A stretch of DNA of 64,000 nucleotides, taken from Leptolinea tardivitalis. Its GTDB lineage: Bacteria > Chloroflexota > Anaerolineae > Anaerolineales > Anaerolineaceae. The notes beneath the pieces are model-generated. The model saw only the letters and a program-made list of their open reading frames with translations, had not been told where the DNA came from and made no database searches. This document shows positions 43,137 to 53,888 of the stretch, one piece after another; positions within the stretch are counted from its first letter, which is position 1; each line of letters starts with the position of its first letter. The stretch lies in the NCBI RefSeq assembly GCF_001050275.1, contig NZ_BBYA01000002.1, positions 224,580-288,579 on the forward strand, given 5' to 3'. The position numbers and the translations under genes are program-made.

Positions 43137-44162
43137 GTGAAAACATATTTAATTACTGGCGGTGCAGGTTTCATTGGATCGAATTATGTCTCCCGGCTTC
43201 TTGGGCGGGGAGAAAAAGTTATTGTTTTCGATAATCTCTCCCGAAATGGATCAAAACGCAACATTGAATGGCTGCGTGAACAATATGGGAGAGAAGCGTT
43301 TGAACTCGTGATAGAAGATATCCGGAAAGCAGACAGACTGGCAGAAGTTGCACATGAAGCAGATGTGATTGTCCATCTGGCCGCACAGGTTGCTGTGACG
43401 ACCTCTGTCACGCATCCACGTGAAGATTTTGAGATCAATGCTCTGGGCACCTTCAATGCATTAGAAGCCGCCCGAAACTCAAAAAAGAAACCGGTCTTTT
43501 TATATGCTTCCACAAACAAGGTGTATGGTGGAATGGAGCAGGTAAAAGTCCGCGAGACGGCCACCCGGTATGAATATGAAAACTATCCGTTGGGCATTTC
43601 AGAAGAAATGCCGTTGGATTTCCATTCACCTTATGGCTGCTCTAAGGGTTGCGGCGACCAGTATGTACGCGATTATGCCCGTATTTATGGACTGAAAAGC
43701 GTAGTCTTTCGTCAAAGTTGCATATATGGCACACGCCAGTTTGGCGTGGAAGATCAAGGCTGGGTTGCCTGGTTTGTCATTGCCGCCGCAGCCGGCCGCA
43801 AGATGACGATTTATGGCGATGGCAAGCAGGTGCGCGATTTATTATTTGTCGAAGACCTATTGAATGCCTATGATCTGGCAATTGCCAACATCAAGACGGC
43901 TGCCGGCAATGTTTACAATGTCGGTGGTGGAAGCAGTAATGTAATCTCTATATGGAATGAATTTGCACCCATCCTGGAAAAACACATTGGCCATCCATTA
44001 AATGTTGACCGGTCAGATTGGCGGCCGGGAGACCAGCGGATTTACGTCTCGGATATTCGTAAAGCTCAGCGCGAACTGGGTTGGAGTCCAAAAATCAGCG
44101 TGGAAGAAGGGATCCAGAAACTGTATGATTGGGTGAAAGCCAATATTCACCTGTTTCAGTAG
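43137..44162 (+). CDS. NAD-dependent epimerase, CDP-paratose 2-epimerase (RfbE)-like
   Basis: A 341-residue extended SDR. GGAGFIGSN (residues 8-16) binds NAD; the catalytic triad is Ser/Thr in ASTNKVYG and Tyr/Lys in SPYGCSKG. STNKVYG, DQYVRDYARIYGL, YGTRQFGVEDQGWVAWF and GDGKQVRDLL are the signature of the paratose 2-epimerase group, which makes CDP-tyvelose. Whether this host makes CDP-dideoxy sugars is unknown since no ddh/abe genes are here; another NDP-sugar may be the substrate. Placed among glycosyltransferase genes. Confidence 0.88.
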   Translation: MKTYLITGGAGFIGSNYVSRLLGRGEKVIVFDNLSRNGSKRNIEWLREQYGREAFELVIEDIRKADRLAEVAHEADVIVHLAAQVAVTTSVTHPREDFEINALGTFNALEAARNSKKKPVFLYASTNKVYGGMEQVKVRETATRYEYENYPLGISEEMPLDFHSPYGCSKGCGDQYVRDYARIYGLKSVVFRQSCIYGTRQFGVEDQGWVAWFVIAAAAGRKMTIYGDGKQVRDLLFVEDLLNAYDLAIANIKTAAGNVYNVGGGSSNVISIWNEFAPILEKHIGHPLNVDRSDWRPGDQRIYVSDIRKAQRELGWSPKISVEEGIQKLYDWVKANIHLFQ

Positions 44163-44177
44163 TTCTGTTATTTTTCC

Positions 44178-45338
44178 ATGCGAATTCTCATTGCCCTGAC
44201 GTATTATCGCCCTCACACGAGCGGGTTAACAATATATGCCGAACGCATTGCCCGTGCTCTGGCAAAACGCGGTCACCGGGTAACGGTTCTAACGTCTCAT
44301 TATCGCAAGGATCTTCCATATGAGGAGGTCTGTGATGGTGTTCGGATCATCCGTGTACCGGTAATGATGCGGATCAGCAAAGGTGTGATCATGCCGACAT
44401 TCGGCGCTGTTGCCAGTAAGCTTGTGGCAGAAAGTGACTGGATCCAACTGCATCTTCCGCAATTTGATGCCGCCGGTATTGCCCTGCGCGGCCGAATGAT
44501 GCGCAAGCCTACCGTGGTGACATATCACTGTGATCTTCATATGCCGCCCGGTTTTCTTGCCTGGGCTGCCAATCAGGGTGTTCTACTGATGAACAACCTG
44601 GCAGCACGATGTACACATAAGATTGTCACATATACACAGGATTATGCTGAAAATTCTCCCTATCTGGCTGGTTTCCTGAAGAAAGTGAGGATTATTTCAC
44701 CGCCCGTGATCTTGCCAGAAACCAGCGATCAGGCTGTAGAAGCTTTTATCGGCGAATTCAATCCTGAGAGACGTTCACCGGTTATAGGCATGGCAGCCAG
44801 GTTGGCAACTGAAAAAGGTGTTGAAATTCTTCTTGGGGCCCTTCCTGAGATTCTGGAAAAATATCCTCAAACCAGAGTATTATTCGCCGGACCGCATAAA
44901 GGCATTGTTGGTGAAGAAGAATACGCGGCTCGTCTGGCTCCATTAATTCAGAATTATGAAAGCAGGGGAATCTGGAAATTTGTGGGTGAATTAAATCCGC
45001 AGGAGATGGCTGCCTACTACAAGACGATTGATGTTCTCGTTTTACCCAGCCTGAATGGGACGGAAGCTTTTGGACTTGTCCAAATTGAAGCCATGATGAA
45101 CAAGGTTCCGTGTGTGGCATCCAACCTGCCGGGAGTCAGACAGCCGGTCAAACGCCATGGCATGGGAGAGATCGCTGAAATTGGAAGTTCTGAAAGCCTG
45201 GGGAAGGCTGTTTTAGATGTTCTGGCAAGACGAAATGAGTGGAAGCCGGATATGGGTTATCTTCAAAATGAATACAACCCGGATAGAATAGCAGCCTGTT
45301 ACGAAGATTTATTCACTGAAATTTCCAAAGAGATCTAA
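44178..45338 (+). CDS. GT4-family glycosyltransferase
   Basis: A 386-residue GT-B enzyme. N-terminal half has YYRPHTSGLTIYAERIA and the acceptor-side VTYHCDLHMPPGF; the C-terminal half has GMAARLATEKGVEILL (donor domain start), FVGELNPQEMAAYY and the retaining-enzyme E-x7-E region in SLNGTEAFGLVQIEAM. Likely adds a sugar from an NDP donor to a lipid-linked or polyisoprenoid acceptor at the inner face of the membrane. Starts 15 bases after the epimerase and precedes the methyltransferase by 5 bases. Confidence 0.92.
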   Translation: MRILIALTYYRPHTSGLTIYAERIARALAKRGHRVTVLTSHYRKDLPYEEVCDGVRIIRVPVMMRISKGVIMPTFGAVASKLVAESDWIQLHLPQFDAAGIALRGRMMRKPTVVTYHCDLHMPPGFLAWAANQGVLLMNNLAARCTHKIVTYTQDYAENSPYLAGFLKKVRIISPPVILPETSDQAVEAFIGEFNPERRSPVIGMAARLATEKGVEILLGALPEILEKYPQTRVLFAGPHKGIVGEEEYAARLAPLIQNYESRGIWKFVGELNPQEMAAYYKTIDVLVLPSLNGTEAFGLVQIEAMMNKVPCVASNLPGVRQPVKRHGMGEIAEIGSSESLGKAVLDVLARRNEWKPDMGYLQNEYNPDRIAACYEDLFTEISKEI

Positions 45339-45343
45339 TACCA

Positions 45344-46156
45344 ATGACTGATAAAAACACAGAACCAACAAAAGATTATCTCTGGTTGCAGCTCAAAGAA
45401 CTCCCTTATTTTCGGGCGATATTGCGAGCTGTGGAAGCCCGCCAATATAAAGGGTTTAATTTAGAGCATCCCATCCTCGACCTGGGCTGCGGTGACGGTC
45501 ATTTTGTCACCATTGCCATGGATGAAAAAGTAGATGTTGGTATTGACCCCTGGACCGGTCCGGTACGTCTGGGACAGAAAAGCGGCGGGTACAGCCTGGT
45601 TGTTCAGGGTAGTGGGTACACCCTGCCATTTCCGGATGATTATTTTTCCAGTGCCCTGAGCAATTCTGTCCTTGAACATATTCCTGATCTGGATTTGACA
45701 CTCAAAGAAATGGCCAGGGTTATGAAACCGGGAGCAAAGTTTGTCTTTTGTGTTCCCAACCAGAATTTTCTTCCCAACCTGTCAGTTTCTGGTTTTTTTG
45801 ACCGAATTGGTTTACATGCTCCTGCCCGATGGTACCGGAATTTTTTCAATACAATAAGCCGGCATATCCATTGTGATGATCCAGACACATGGGAGAAACG
45901 GTTGGAGGCATCCGGCTTTGAGATAGAACGCTGGTGGCACTATTTTTCGCCGCAGGCTTTACATGTATTGGAATGGGGGCATTATTTTGGCTTGCCATCT
46001 TTAATTCTGCATTTTCTTACACGGCGTTGGAATGTGGTGCAGGAAAAATGGAATTTCGTCCTGGCGAATAGGATTGTAGAATTTGCCTATAATGAACCGC
46101 AGGAACAACCTGACGGGGCTTATTCATTTTATATTGTTCGAAAGAAGACACGTTGA
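45344..46156 (+). CDS. SAM-dependent class I methyltransferase
   Basis: A 270-residue Methyltransf_11-type enzyme. Motif I LDLGCGDGHF lies at 46-55, the acidic motif II at VGIDPWTG near 66, LPFPDDYFSSALSNSVLEHIPD near 95-115 and motif post-III at VMKPGAKFVF. C-terminal 120 residues contain several aromatic segments suggesting a membrane-near acceptor. Lies in the glycan block right after the GT4 gene, so it may methylate a sugar or lipid intermediate. Acceptor unknown. Confidence 0.88.
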   Translation: MTDKNTEPTKDYLWLQLKELPYFRAILRAVEARQYKGFNLEHPILDLGCGDGHFVTIAMDEKVDVGIDPWTGPVRLGQKSGGYSLVVQGSGYTLPFPDDYFSSALSNSVLEHIPDLDLTLKEMARVMKPGAKFVFCVPNQNFLPNLSVSGFFDRIGLHAPARWYRNFFNTISRHIHCDDPDTWEKRLEASGFEIERWWHYFSPQALHVLEWGHYFGLPSLILHFLTRRWNVVQEKWNFVLANRIVEFAYNEPQEQPDGAYSFYIVRKKTR

Positions 46157-46214
46157 TCGCGAAGTTTTCTCTTTAGGGTGGGGTAAAATTCACATTTGAA
46201 TTACGGAGATCCCG

Positions 46215-48389
46215 ATGACGCTTCCAGAAAAAACAGAACCGAGTGTTCTTGATTACCTTAAAGGTAAATTATTTCCCGGAAGAAATCCGGAGGTAACAAT
46301 TCCTGAACCGGTTCCTGTGATTGAAGAGCCTTCAGATGTAGATATTGAAAAAACTGAACAGAATAAAACAGGTAAAAAAGAAATCCGGTACATCTGGGCA
46401 TTCCTGGCGATATTGTTATTCCTGCTAATTGGTCAAAAATACCTGGAACCGCCCACACAATCTGTGTTACCTGCTTTGCTATTTTGGGGCAGTGCTCTTG
46501 TAATTATTTTCATTTGCTGGTTTCAGGGCAAATTAGTCACCGATAGATATGCATACAAGGATCAAGAACCTCAAAAAATAATCATTCAACCATTTCCTCT
46601 CGTCATTTCGATAGCCGCAGGTCTGATTGCTTTTCTGACATTTTCTCATAACACGTTCACAATAGAAAACCTGATATTCTGGGCGATTTCTATACTTTTC
46701 CTCTTCTTTGCGTTCTTGCCAGCACAAAATCCGAAATCGATTTTTGCATCAATCCGCAGCCGGATAAAGAGTTTTCATTTTTCCGGGATCCAAATCTACA
46801 TTTCTCCCTGGTTTATCGCCTGCCTTTCTGCTTTTTTACTCATCTGCTTTTTTCGATTTTATCAACTGAATAAGATTCCCATTGAGATGTTCAGCGATCA
46901 TGCTGAAAAACTTCTTGATGTTAATGATGTCCTGGGCGGGCAGTTCTCTATATTCTTCCCGCGGAATACCGGACGTGAAGCTTTTCAAATGTATTTATCA
47001 GCCGCTATAGCTCTGATTTTTAAAACAGGGATTTCTTTTATGACGTTGAAGCTTGGCACAGCGATCATGGGAGTCTTTACGGCTGTTTATATGTACTTTC
47101 TCGGCAAAGAGACCGGTAATAGATGGGTAGGGCTCTTTGCCTTTATCCTTTGCGGAATAGGTTACTGGCCAAACGTTATATCCCGGATTGGACTCCGTTT
47201 CACTCTATATGCTGCTTTTACAGCCCCAACTTTGTTTTATTTCATCAGGGGATTCCGCCGGAAAAGCTGGCTCGATCTTGTACTTGCCGGTATTTTCACT
47301 GGAATTGGATTGCAAGGGTACAGCCCTTTCAGGGTTGTGCCTGTTTTGCTTATCTTTGGTGTGATTTTTTATATTCTGCATTTCCATGAAACTGATAAAC
47401 GTCATTTTGCTCTTATTGGACTGGTAATTACCGGGGTCGCTGCATTAATTCTCTTCCTTCCATTGTTCCGGTATGTTTTAGATCAACCGGAATCATTTGC
47501 CTACAGAGCTTTAACACGTGCCGGTACGCTTGAACGTCCCTTGCCGGGACCGGCCTGGCAGATATTCCTGACAAATCTCTGGAAGGCCATGATTATGCCG
47601 TTTTGGAATGATGGAGTTATCTGGGTTCATTCCATTCCGCTACGACCTGCGTTGGATGTGGTCACAGCTGCCCTGTATTTGTTTGGATTGATCGCCAGCC
47701 TTTTAAGATATGTTAAACAGCATGATTGGCGAATCCCATTTCTGATATTCTCTGTGCCATTTCTTATGCTGCCATCTATCATGTCATTGGCTTTTCCTGA
47801 TGAGAATCCATGTTTGAACCGCACATCTGGTGCATTAGTCCCTATCTTCCTTATTGCTGCATTTGGTCTTGATACCATCCTGGAGAATATCAAAACCCAA
47901 TTTCATAAGACGAGCGGTTCAATCGTTGCCTGCCTGATAGGTGGAATACTTTTGTTCATCAGTATTCTACAGAATTACAACCTTGTTTTTGTTCAATTTG
48001 CTGAGAACTTTAAGAACAATTCATTGAATACATCTCAAATGGGTGCAGTTATAAGGAATTTCGCCGATGTTTTTGGCGATCCTGATTCTGCTTATGTTGT
48101 TCCTTACCCTTATTGGGTTGATACTCGATTGGTAGGAATGAATGCCGGCTACGCGACAAAAGATTATGCCACCTGGCCGGATAAATTTAGCGAAACAACT
48201 TCCAACCATAAAGCGAAATTATTCATCGTTAATCCTGAAGATACTGCTGCGCTCGAAAGCCTGAGAAAGTTGTATCCGGGATCGTATGAGAGAATATATG
48301 AAGGTTGGACCAAGGATAAGAACTTCATCCTTTATTTTGTCCCACCTGTTGACAATACACCTGTGATCTTAGAAACGCCGGTTCCCTAA
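46215..48389 (+). CDS. GT-C/PMT-like polytopic glycosyltransferase
   Basis: A 724-residue membrane protein with a cytoplasmic head of about 60 residues (Glu/Pro-rich), some 11-13 helices and a C-terminal extracytoplasmic globular region (about 600-724). The first external loop contains FSDHAEKLLDVNDVL and GREAFQMYL, matching the acidic first-loop site of ArnT/PMT (GT39, GT83) enzymes that use polyprenyl-phosphate sugars. The acceptor is unknown. It is separated from the next 1831-residue gene by only one base. Confidence 0.85.
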   Translation: MTLPEKTEPSVLDYLKGKLFPGRNPEVTIPEPVPVIEEPSDVDIEKTEQNKTGKKEIRYIWAFLAILLFLLIGQKYLEPPTQSVLPALLFWGSALVIIFICWFQGKLVTDRYAYKDQEPQKIIIQPFPLVISIAAGLIAFLTFSHNTFTIENLIFWAISILFLFFAFLPAQNPKSIFASIRSRIKSFHFSGIQIYISPWFIACLSAFLLICFFRFYQLNKIPIEMFSDHAEKLLDVNDVLGGQFSIFFPRNTGREAFQMYLSAAIALIFKTGISFMTLKLGTAIMGVFTAVYMYFLGKETGNRWVGLFAFILCGIGYWPNVISRIGLRFTLYAAFTAPTLFYFIRGFRRKSWLDLVLAGIFTGIGLQGYSPFRVVPVLLIFGVIFYILHFHETDKRHFALIGLVITGVAALILFLPLFRYVLDQPESFAYRALTRAGTLERPLPGPAWQIFLTNLWKAMIMPFWNDGVIWVHSIPLRPALDVVTAALYLFGLIASLLRYVKQHDWRIPFLIFSVPFLMLPSIMSLAFPDENPCLNRTSGALVPIFLIAAFGLDTILENIKTQFHKTSGSIVACLIGGILLFISILQNYNLVFVQFAENFKNNSLNTSQMGAVIRNFADVFGDPDSAYVVPYPYWVDTRLVGMNAGYATKDYATWPDKFSETTSNHKAKLFIVNPEDTAALESLRKLYPGSYERIYEGWTKDKNFILYFVPPVDNTPVILETPVP

Positions 48390-48390
48390 A

Positions 48391-51300
48391 ATGAATAATC
48401 TCTCCAATCCAATCCAAGAACCCAACCTCCCGAATCCAAAACGCCAGACAAAAGATTTATCCTTACTCTGGGATATTCTGTTGTTGGTCATTATGGCTCT
48501 GGGAGCTTATTTCCGCTTTACGGGAATGAACTGGGATGAAAATCAACATCTCCATCCAGATGAACGTTTTCTCACAATGGTCGCTTCCTCCATTGAACCA
48601 GTGAAAAATATTGGTGAATATTTTGATACGTCAAAATCAAGTCTGAATCCGAACAATCGCGGGTATGGATTTTATGTATATGGAACACTACCGTTATTTT
48701 TAGTCAGGGGGATTGCTGACGCGGTAAAACAAACGGGTTATGACGAAATTTTCCTCGTGGGGCGTGCATTATCTGCCGTATTCGATTTGATGACAGTTTT
48801 ACTGGTATATCTGATTGTCATCAGGTTGTATAAAAAACGTCCAATGGCGCTAATTGCTGCTGCCCTTACTGCCGGATCGGTGATGCAGATCCAGCTCTCC
48901 CATTATTTTGCCGTTGATACATTCACCACATTTTTTACCACAGGGGCAGTCTATTTCGCTGTTCGGATTCTTACGCAAAAAGAGAAATCTGTAATTCCAG
49001 ATTGGATTGGTTTTGAATCTGAGGGTAATGAAAATGAGAAAAACAGCTTCTGGGATGATGTAAAGAAGTTGTTCATGAGAGATCTGGATGGGATCGGGGA
49101 TGTTTTGCTGTTTGGATTTTTTACCGGTTGTGCCATGGCTTCCAAGATCAATTCTGGTCTGGTAGCGATACTGATTCCAGCGGCATATGCTGTCCGGTAT
49201 CTCAACCTGGCGGATGATCAGCGGAACGAGAAATCATCAATTTACATCCGGAATATTGCGGCTGCCGCATTTATCTGCATCTTGACCTTTCGTATTTTCC
49301 AACCATATGCCTTTACCGGTCCGGGTTTCTTCGGATTGATGCCCAATGAAAAATGGATCCAGTCATTGAAGGAGCTCAGTGCCCAGAGCACCGGTGATGT
49401 AGATTTTCCACCTGCGTTGCAATGGGCGCGCCGGCCTATCTGGTTCGCTCCGGAAAATATGCTGCTGTTTGGCATGGGAATACCATTCGGCCTGGCTGCT
49501 TTTGGAAGTTTTCTGTTAATGGGCTGGAGAATGATTACAGCCAACTGGCGTAAACATATCCTGATCTGGGGATGGACTGCCGTTTTCTTTACCTGGCAGG
49601 CAACCAACTGGGTGCGGGCGATGCGGTATCAGGTACTGGATTACCCCACGTTTGCCATAATTGCTGCCTGGGGGATTTATTCCATCTGGGAAAAAGGGAA
49701 ACTGATTCGTCATCCGAATCGGGCAGTTTTTTTGCGTGCATTTGCCATTGTAGGTGGAACCATAGTCGTAGCAGGAACATTGATCTACGGTTACCTTTTT
49801 ACCCGTATTTATAACCGTCCGATGACTCGCGTTGCGGCCAGTGAATGGATTTATCAGAATGTTCCGGCTGCCATTAATATGAAAATCAATACCGGAGAAG
49901 AGGTGATTAATCATCCGCTGGCTTTTCGGGCGAATCGGGTGATTTCTTCCAATGAACCGGTAAACGTACCTTTTACGGCTTCCAGTACTGGCTCGCTATC
50001 TGTTATTAAATTAGATCATGTGGTGGATACTGCGAATTTACCGCAATTAAAGACATTGATGGCATCAATTACAGATGAATCTGGTTCCACATTGACAACC
50101 GGGTCGTTAGTCAATGTATTCCCTCCCGGAAATGATCCCCGAGGGGATGGAATAACCATCCCAGTCGATATGCCGCTCACATTGGAGAAGGGTAAAAATT
50201 ATCATCTTCTTCTGACTGTGCCTGATCCGACTATTTCATTGCAGGCTGCCGGAGTTGTATCGCTTGGATTGGTGGATGGATCCAGAATCAACGACATGAT
50301 TCTAACCGAACTTGTTGATGGTATAAGCAAGGACCGGCCATATTCCATCCAATTCACATCCTCTGCAACGGGTACCATCTCTGAAGTTAATTTCCCCAAA
50401 GTGGCGAACCTTTCTGGCGATGCGGGTCAAAAGAAATTCCAGGTGACCCTTTCAGCCACACCTGGCGGTGAACAAATCCTGGGAAGCAGCGAAGTCTTTG
50501 TCGATTTCTCTACAAATTCCCATTCATACCAGAAAGCCACAGCGAAATTCTCTGATCCTGTTAAGGTGGAAAAAGGCAAACCTTACACTCTGATCCTTAC
50601 CGATGAAGGTGATACAGATCTGGCATTTTTCGGGAACAAAGAGGCGCTTGAGTCATCCTGGGATGATGCCATTCCTCTGGGAATGAATGGGATTTCGCCT
50701 TTTGATTACAACAGTGGTCCATATCGGAGTGATTTAAATTTTGAAATGTACTGGGATGATAACCAGGATAAACTCTCCCGGTTTTTAAACATCCTGCAGC
50801 AGGCAGACTATATTTTTATCACCTCCAACCGCCAGTGGGGTACGACAACTCGCGTACCTGAACGGTATCCGTTGACAACCGAATACTATCGTAACTTACT
50901 GGGATGCCCTGAAGAAAAAGATGTTGTGTGGTGTTACCGTGTTGCCCAGCCGGAAATGTTCAAAGGGAATCTTGGGTTTGACCTTGTACAGGTTTTTCAG
51001 AGTGATCCCGGTATTGGATCCTTCAAGATCAATACACAATTTGCAGAAGAAGCCTTCACAGTTTATGACCATCCAAAGGTGCTGATCTTCAAAAAACGGC
51101 CAGATTATGACCAGGAGAAAGTGGCAAAAATATTAGAAGCCGTTGACCTTACAAAAGTTGTCCATCTGCTGCCGTATCGAGCTGGTAGTTATCTGGGTGA
51201 CCTGACACTTCCGAAAGACCGACTGGCCAGTCAACAAGCTGGTGGAACCTGGATGGAATTGTTTAATCCACAATTTGCCGTAAATCGGTATCCGGTGTTG

Positions 51301-53886
51301 GGTGTAGTTGTCTGGTATCTGTTCATCAGTCTGTTGGGGTGGATGGCATATCCTCTTGTGCGCATAGCCACTAAGGGTTTGTCCGATCATGGGTATGGAA
51401 TTTCAAAGATTGTCGGAATAGTTCTACTTGCGTATTTCTCCTGGTTGGCAGGTTCTATTGGACTGGTATACAGCCGGTTGAGCATCCTTGCCGTATTAAT
51501 TTGTCTGCTGATCGCTTCCAACATTCTTTTCCTGTACCAGAAAAAAGAGATTATTGACGATTGGCACGATTTGAAGAAATTGTTCCTGTGGATAGAAGGG
51601 ATAAGTCTTCTGCTTTTCCTTGCCTTCCTGGGTGTTCGTTTAGGAAATCCGGATTTATGGCATCCATACAAGGGCGGGGAAAAGCCCATGGACTTTTCCT
51701 ATTTCAATGCAGTCATGAAAAGTACGAGCTTCCCTCCGTATGACCCATGGTTTGCAGGCGGTTATATTAATTATTACTATTACGGTTTTGTCATCGTTGG
51801 AACACCGGTTAAATTGTTAGGGATAACTCCATCGGTTGCATATAATTTGATTTTGCCCACATTATTTAGCATGGTGGGGACTGCGGCTTTTACTATTGGA
51901 TATTCGTTGATTGATTCTTTCCGACATCCGCAGATTCAAGGGATGGCAGAGAGAATCCGTCGAAAATTCCTGCGAACACGACTGGCTTCAGAAGATCCCG
52001 CAATTGTCTTACCTTCGGATATTACCGATGATGAGTATGAATCAGACCGTATTGGTTCAATAGAGACAATTGATCAGGAAGAAGAAAAGAAACAAGAAAT
52101 TAAGACGGGTACTATCAATCCGGCAGCCATTTTAGGAGGCATCGGATCAACCCTGTTATTACTGATTCTGGGGAACCTGGGAACCATCCGAATGATCTGG
52201 CATGGCCTGATCAAACTTGGTTCACCCACCGGCTCATTTGAAAATTCAACCTATATTGACCGCTTTGTCTGGTCTGCCCAGGGATTCTGGCGCATGGTCG
52301 GCGGGATGCAATTGCCGTATCCATCGGGCGACTGGTATTGGATTCCAAGTCGGGCAATACCGGGCGAGCCAATCACAGAATTCCCCTTCTTTACCTTTCT
52401 CTATGCTGATCTTCATGCGCATATGATTGCCCTGCCATTAACACTGGCGATCTTAGCCTGGACTCTGTCTCTGGTCCTGCGGAACTGGGAATGGAATAGG
52501 GAAGGTGAGCGCCTTCATGCAGGAGTGCAATTGGGGATCAGTCTATTTCTTGGCGCGTTGATTGTTGGTGCACTGCGGCCAACCAACACCTGGGATATGC
52601 CTACATATCTGGTTATTGCCTGTGTAGGTCTCGTTTTTGCCGGTTTGAATTCATCTTCCACTATCTTCTTTGAATCATGGCAAACTGATGAATGGAAGAA
52701 AAAGCTGGTCGAAGTTGCGCTGACTATTCTGGGATTTGTTTTATTGACTTTTCTCTTATACAAACCATTTTCTGACTGGTTTGGTCAGGCGTATAACTCG
52801 ATCGATATCTGGAAGGGTTCCCGTACTCCCTCTTGGAGTTATTTTACGCATTGGGGTGTTTTCCTCGTATTGATTGTCTCCTGGTTTGTTCAGGAAACGT
52901 ATGATTGGATGGCGTCTACACCCGTCTCAGCGTTAAATCGTTTGAAACCTTACCAGAATTTGATATGGGTGATTACCGCTTTGTTGGTCATCATCCCGGT
53001 TGGTTTGATCATCTATGGTGTGGGGATAGCCTGGATGGCGTTCCCAATGGCAGCCTGGGCAGGCATTCTACTATTCCGTCCCGGGCAGAAACCAGCCAAA
53101 CGTTTTGTGTTATTCCTTGTGGGTACGGCTTTACTATTAACTCTTGTTGTAGAACTGATTGTACTGGTCGGCGATATCGGCCGCATGAATACGGTATTCA
53201 AGTTTTATATGCAAGCCTGGACAATGCTTTCCATAAGTGCTGCCTTTGCATTTATCCTCGTTTTCCCGAGGCGGTTCGAATGGCCAGCCTGGTTGGATAC
53301 TGTTTGGGAAATCGCTGTTTTTGTTCTGTTGTTTTGTGCTGCTCTTTTCCCATTGCTTGGCGGAACAGACAAAATCAGAGACAGGATTAGTTCAGAAGCA
53401 CCGCATACTCTTGATGGTGCCGCCTATATGAGCACCTCGACGTTTAATGATAACGGCACAATCATTGACTTAAGTCAGGATTATGAAGGTATCCAATGGA
53501 TGCAACAGCATGTGAAAGGTTCGCCTGTAATCGTGGAAGCCAATACCGTTGAATACCGCTGGGGAAGCCGATACACAATCTATACCGGTTTGCCGGGAGT
53601 TGTCGGTTGGAACTGGCATCAACGGCAACAACGTGCCGTGGTACCTTCGACAACAGTGACTGATCGAGTTGATGAGATAAAAGCATTTTATGAAACAACT
53701 GACAAAGATGAAACCCGATCATTTCTGGAAAAGTATAATGTCAGCTATATAATTGTCGGTCAGCTTGAAAGCCTGTATTATCCAGGCGCCGGATTGCAGA
53801 AATTCCAGGCATTGAACGGTTCCATGTGGGATGTCGTTTTCCACAATGAAACCACTACGATCTATCAGGTAAAGAAGGAAAAATAA
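48391..53886 (+). CDS. Giant fusion: GT-C domain, two beta-sandwiches and DUF2298 (Chlor_Arch_YYY) domain
   Basis: An 1831-residue membrane protein. Residues 1 to about 480 are a PMT-like GT-C domain with the acidic loop NWDENQHLHPDERF near 48-62. About 510-750 is an external region holding two similar beta-rich modules, each ending in a shared turn (LEKGKNYHLLL near 600 and VEKGKPYTLIL near 727). Another extracytoplasmic part follows to about 960. The rest is the DUF2298 domain with YYYY at 1128-1131, DLHAH at 1340-1344 and MNTVFKFYMQAW at 1599-1610, plus a soluble tail. Motifs and topology suggest a polyprenyl-sugar-dependent glycosyltransferase, but no activity is established for DUF2298. 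The next genes encode a DUF952 protein and a second DUF2298 protein. Confidence 0.9.
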   Translation: MNNLSNPIQEPNLPNPKRQTKDLSLLWDILLLVIMALGAYFRFTGMNWDENQHLHPDERFLTMVASSIEPVKNIGEYFDTSKSSLNPNNRGYGFYVYGTLPLFLVRGIADAVKQTGYDEIFLVGRALSAVFDLMTVLLVYLIVIRLYKKRPMALIAAALTAGSVMQIQLSHYFAVDTFTTFFTTGAVYFAVRILTQKEKSVIPDWIGFESEGNENEKNSFWDDVKKLFMRDLDGIGDVLLFGFFTGCAMASKINSGLVAILIPAAYAVRYLNLADDQRNEKSSIYIRNIAAAAFICILTFRIFQPYAFTGPGFFGLMPNEKWIQSLKELSAQSTGDVDFPPALQWARRPIWFAPENMLLFGMGIPFGLAAFGSFLLMGWRMITANWRKHILIWGWTAVFFTWQATNWVRAMRYQVLDYPTFAIIAAWGIYSIWEKGKLIRHPNRAVFLRAFAIVGGTIVVAGTLIYGYLFTRIYNRPMTRVAASEWIYQNVPAAINMKINTGEEVINHPLAFRANRVISSNEPVNVPFTASSTGSLSVIKLDHVVDTANLPQLKTLMASITDESGSTLTTGSLVNVFPPGNDPRGDGITIPVDMPLTLEKGKNYHLLLTVPDPTISLQAAGVVSLGLVDGSRINDMILTELVDGISKDRPYSIQFTSSATGTISEVNFPKVANLSGDAGQKKFQVTLSATPGGEQILGSSEVFVDFSTNSHSYQKATAKFSDPVKVEKGKPYTLILTDEGDTDLAFFGNKEALESSWDDAIPLGMNGISPFDYNSGPYRSDLNFEMYWDDNQDKLSRFLNILQQADYIFITSNRQWGTTTRVPERYPLTTEYYRNLLGCPEEKDVVWCYRVAQPEMFKGNLGFDLVQVFQSDPGIGSFKINTQFAEEAFTVYDHPKVLIFKKRPDYDQEKVAKILEAVDLTKVVHLLPYRAGSYLGDLTLPKDRLASQQAGGTWMELFNPQFAVNRYPVLGVVVWYLFISLLGWMAYPLVRIATKGLSDHGYGISKIVGIVLLAYFSWLAGSIGLVYSRLSILAVLICLLIASNILFLYQKKEIIDDWHDLKKLFLWIEGISLLLFLAFLGVRLGNPDLWHPYKGGEKPMDFSYFNAVMKSTSFPPYDPWFAGGYINYYYYGFVIVGTPVKLLGITPSVAYNLILPTLFSMVGTAAFTIGYSLIDSFRHPQIQGMAERIRRKFLRTRLASEDPAIVLPSDITDDEYESDRIGSIETIDQEEEKKQEIKTGTINPAAILGGIGSTLLLLILGNLGTIRMIWHGLIKLGSPTGSFENSTYIDRFVWSAQGFWRMVGGMQLPYPSGDWYWIPSRAIPGEPITEFPFFTFLYADLHAHMIALPLTLAILAWTLSLVLRNWEWNREGERLHAGVQLGISLFLGALIVGALRPTNTWDMPTYLVIACVGLVFAGLNSSSTIFFESWQTDEWKKKLVEVALTILGFVLLTFLLYKPFSDWFGQAYNSIDIWKGSRTPSWSYFTHWGVFLVLIVSWFVQETYDWMASTPVSALNRLKPYQNLIWVITALLVIIPVGLIIYGVGIAWMAFPMAAWAGILLFRPGQKPAKRFVLFLVGTALLLTLVVELIVLVGDIGRMNTVFKFYMQAWTMLSISAAFAFILVFPRRFEWPAWLDTVWEIAVFVLLFCAALFPLLGGTDKIRDRISSEAPHTLDGAAYMSTSTFNDNGTIIDLSQDYEGIQWMQQHVKGSPVIVEANTVEYRWGSRYTIYTGLPGVVGWNWHQRQQRAVVPSTTVTDRVDEIKAFYETTDKDETRSFLEKYNVSYIIVGQLESLYYPGAGLQKFQALNGSMWDVVFHNETTTIYQVKKEK

Positions 53887-53888
53887 CG

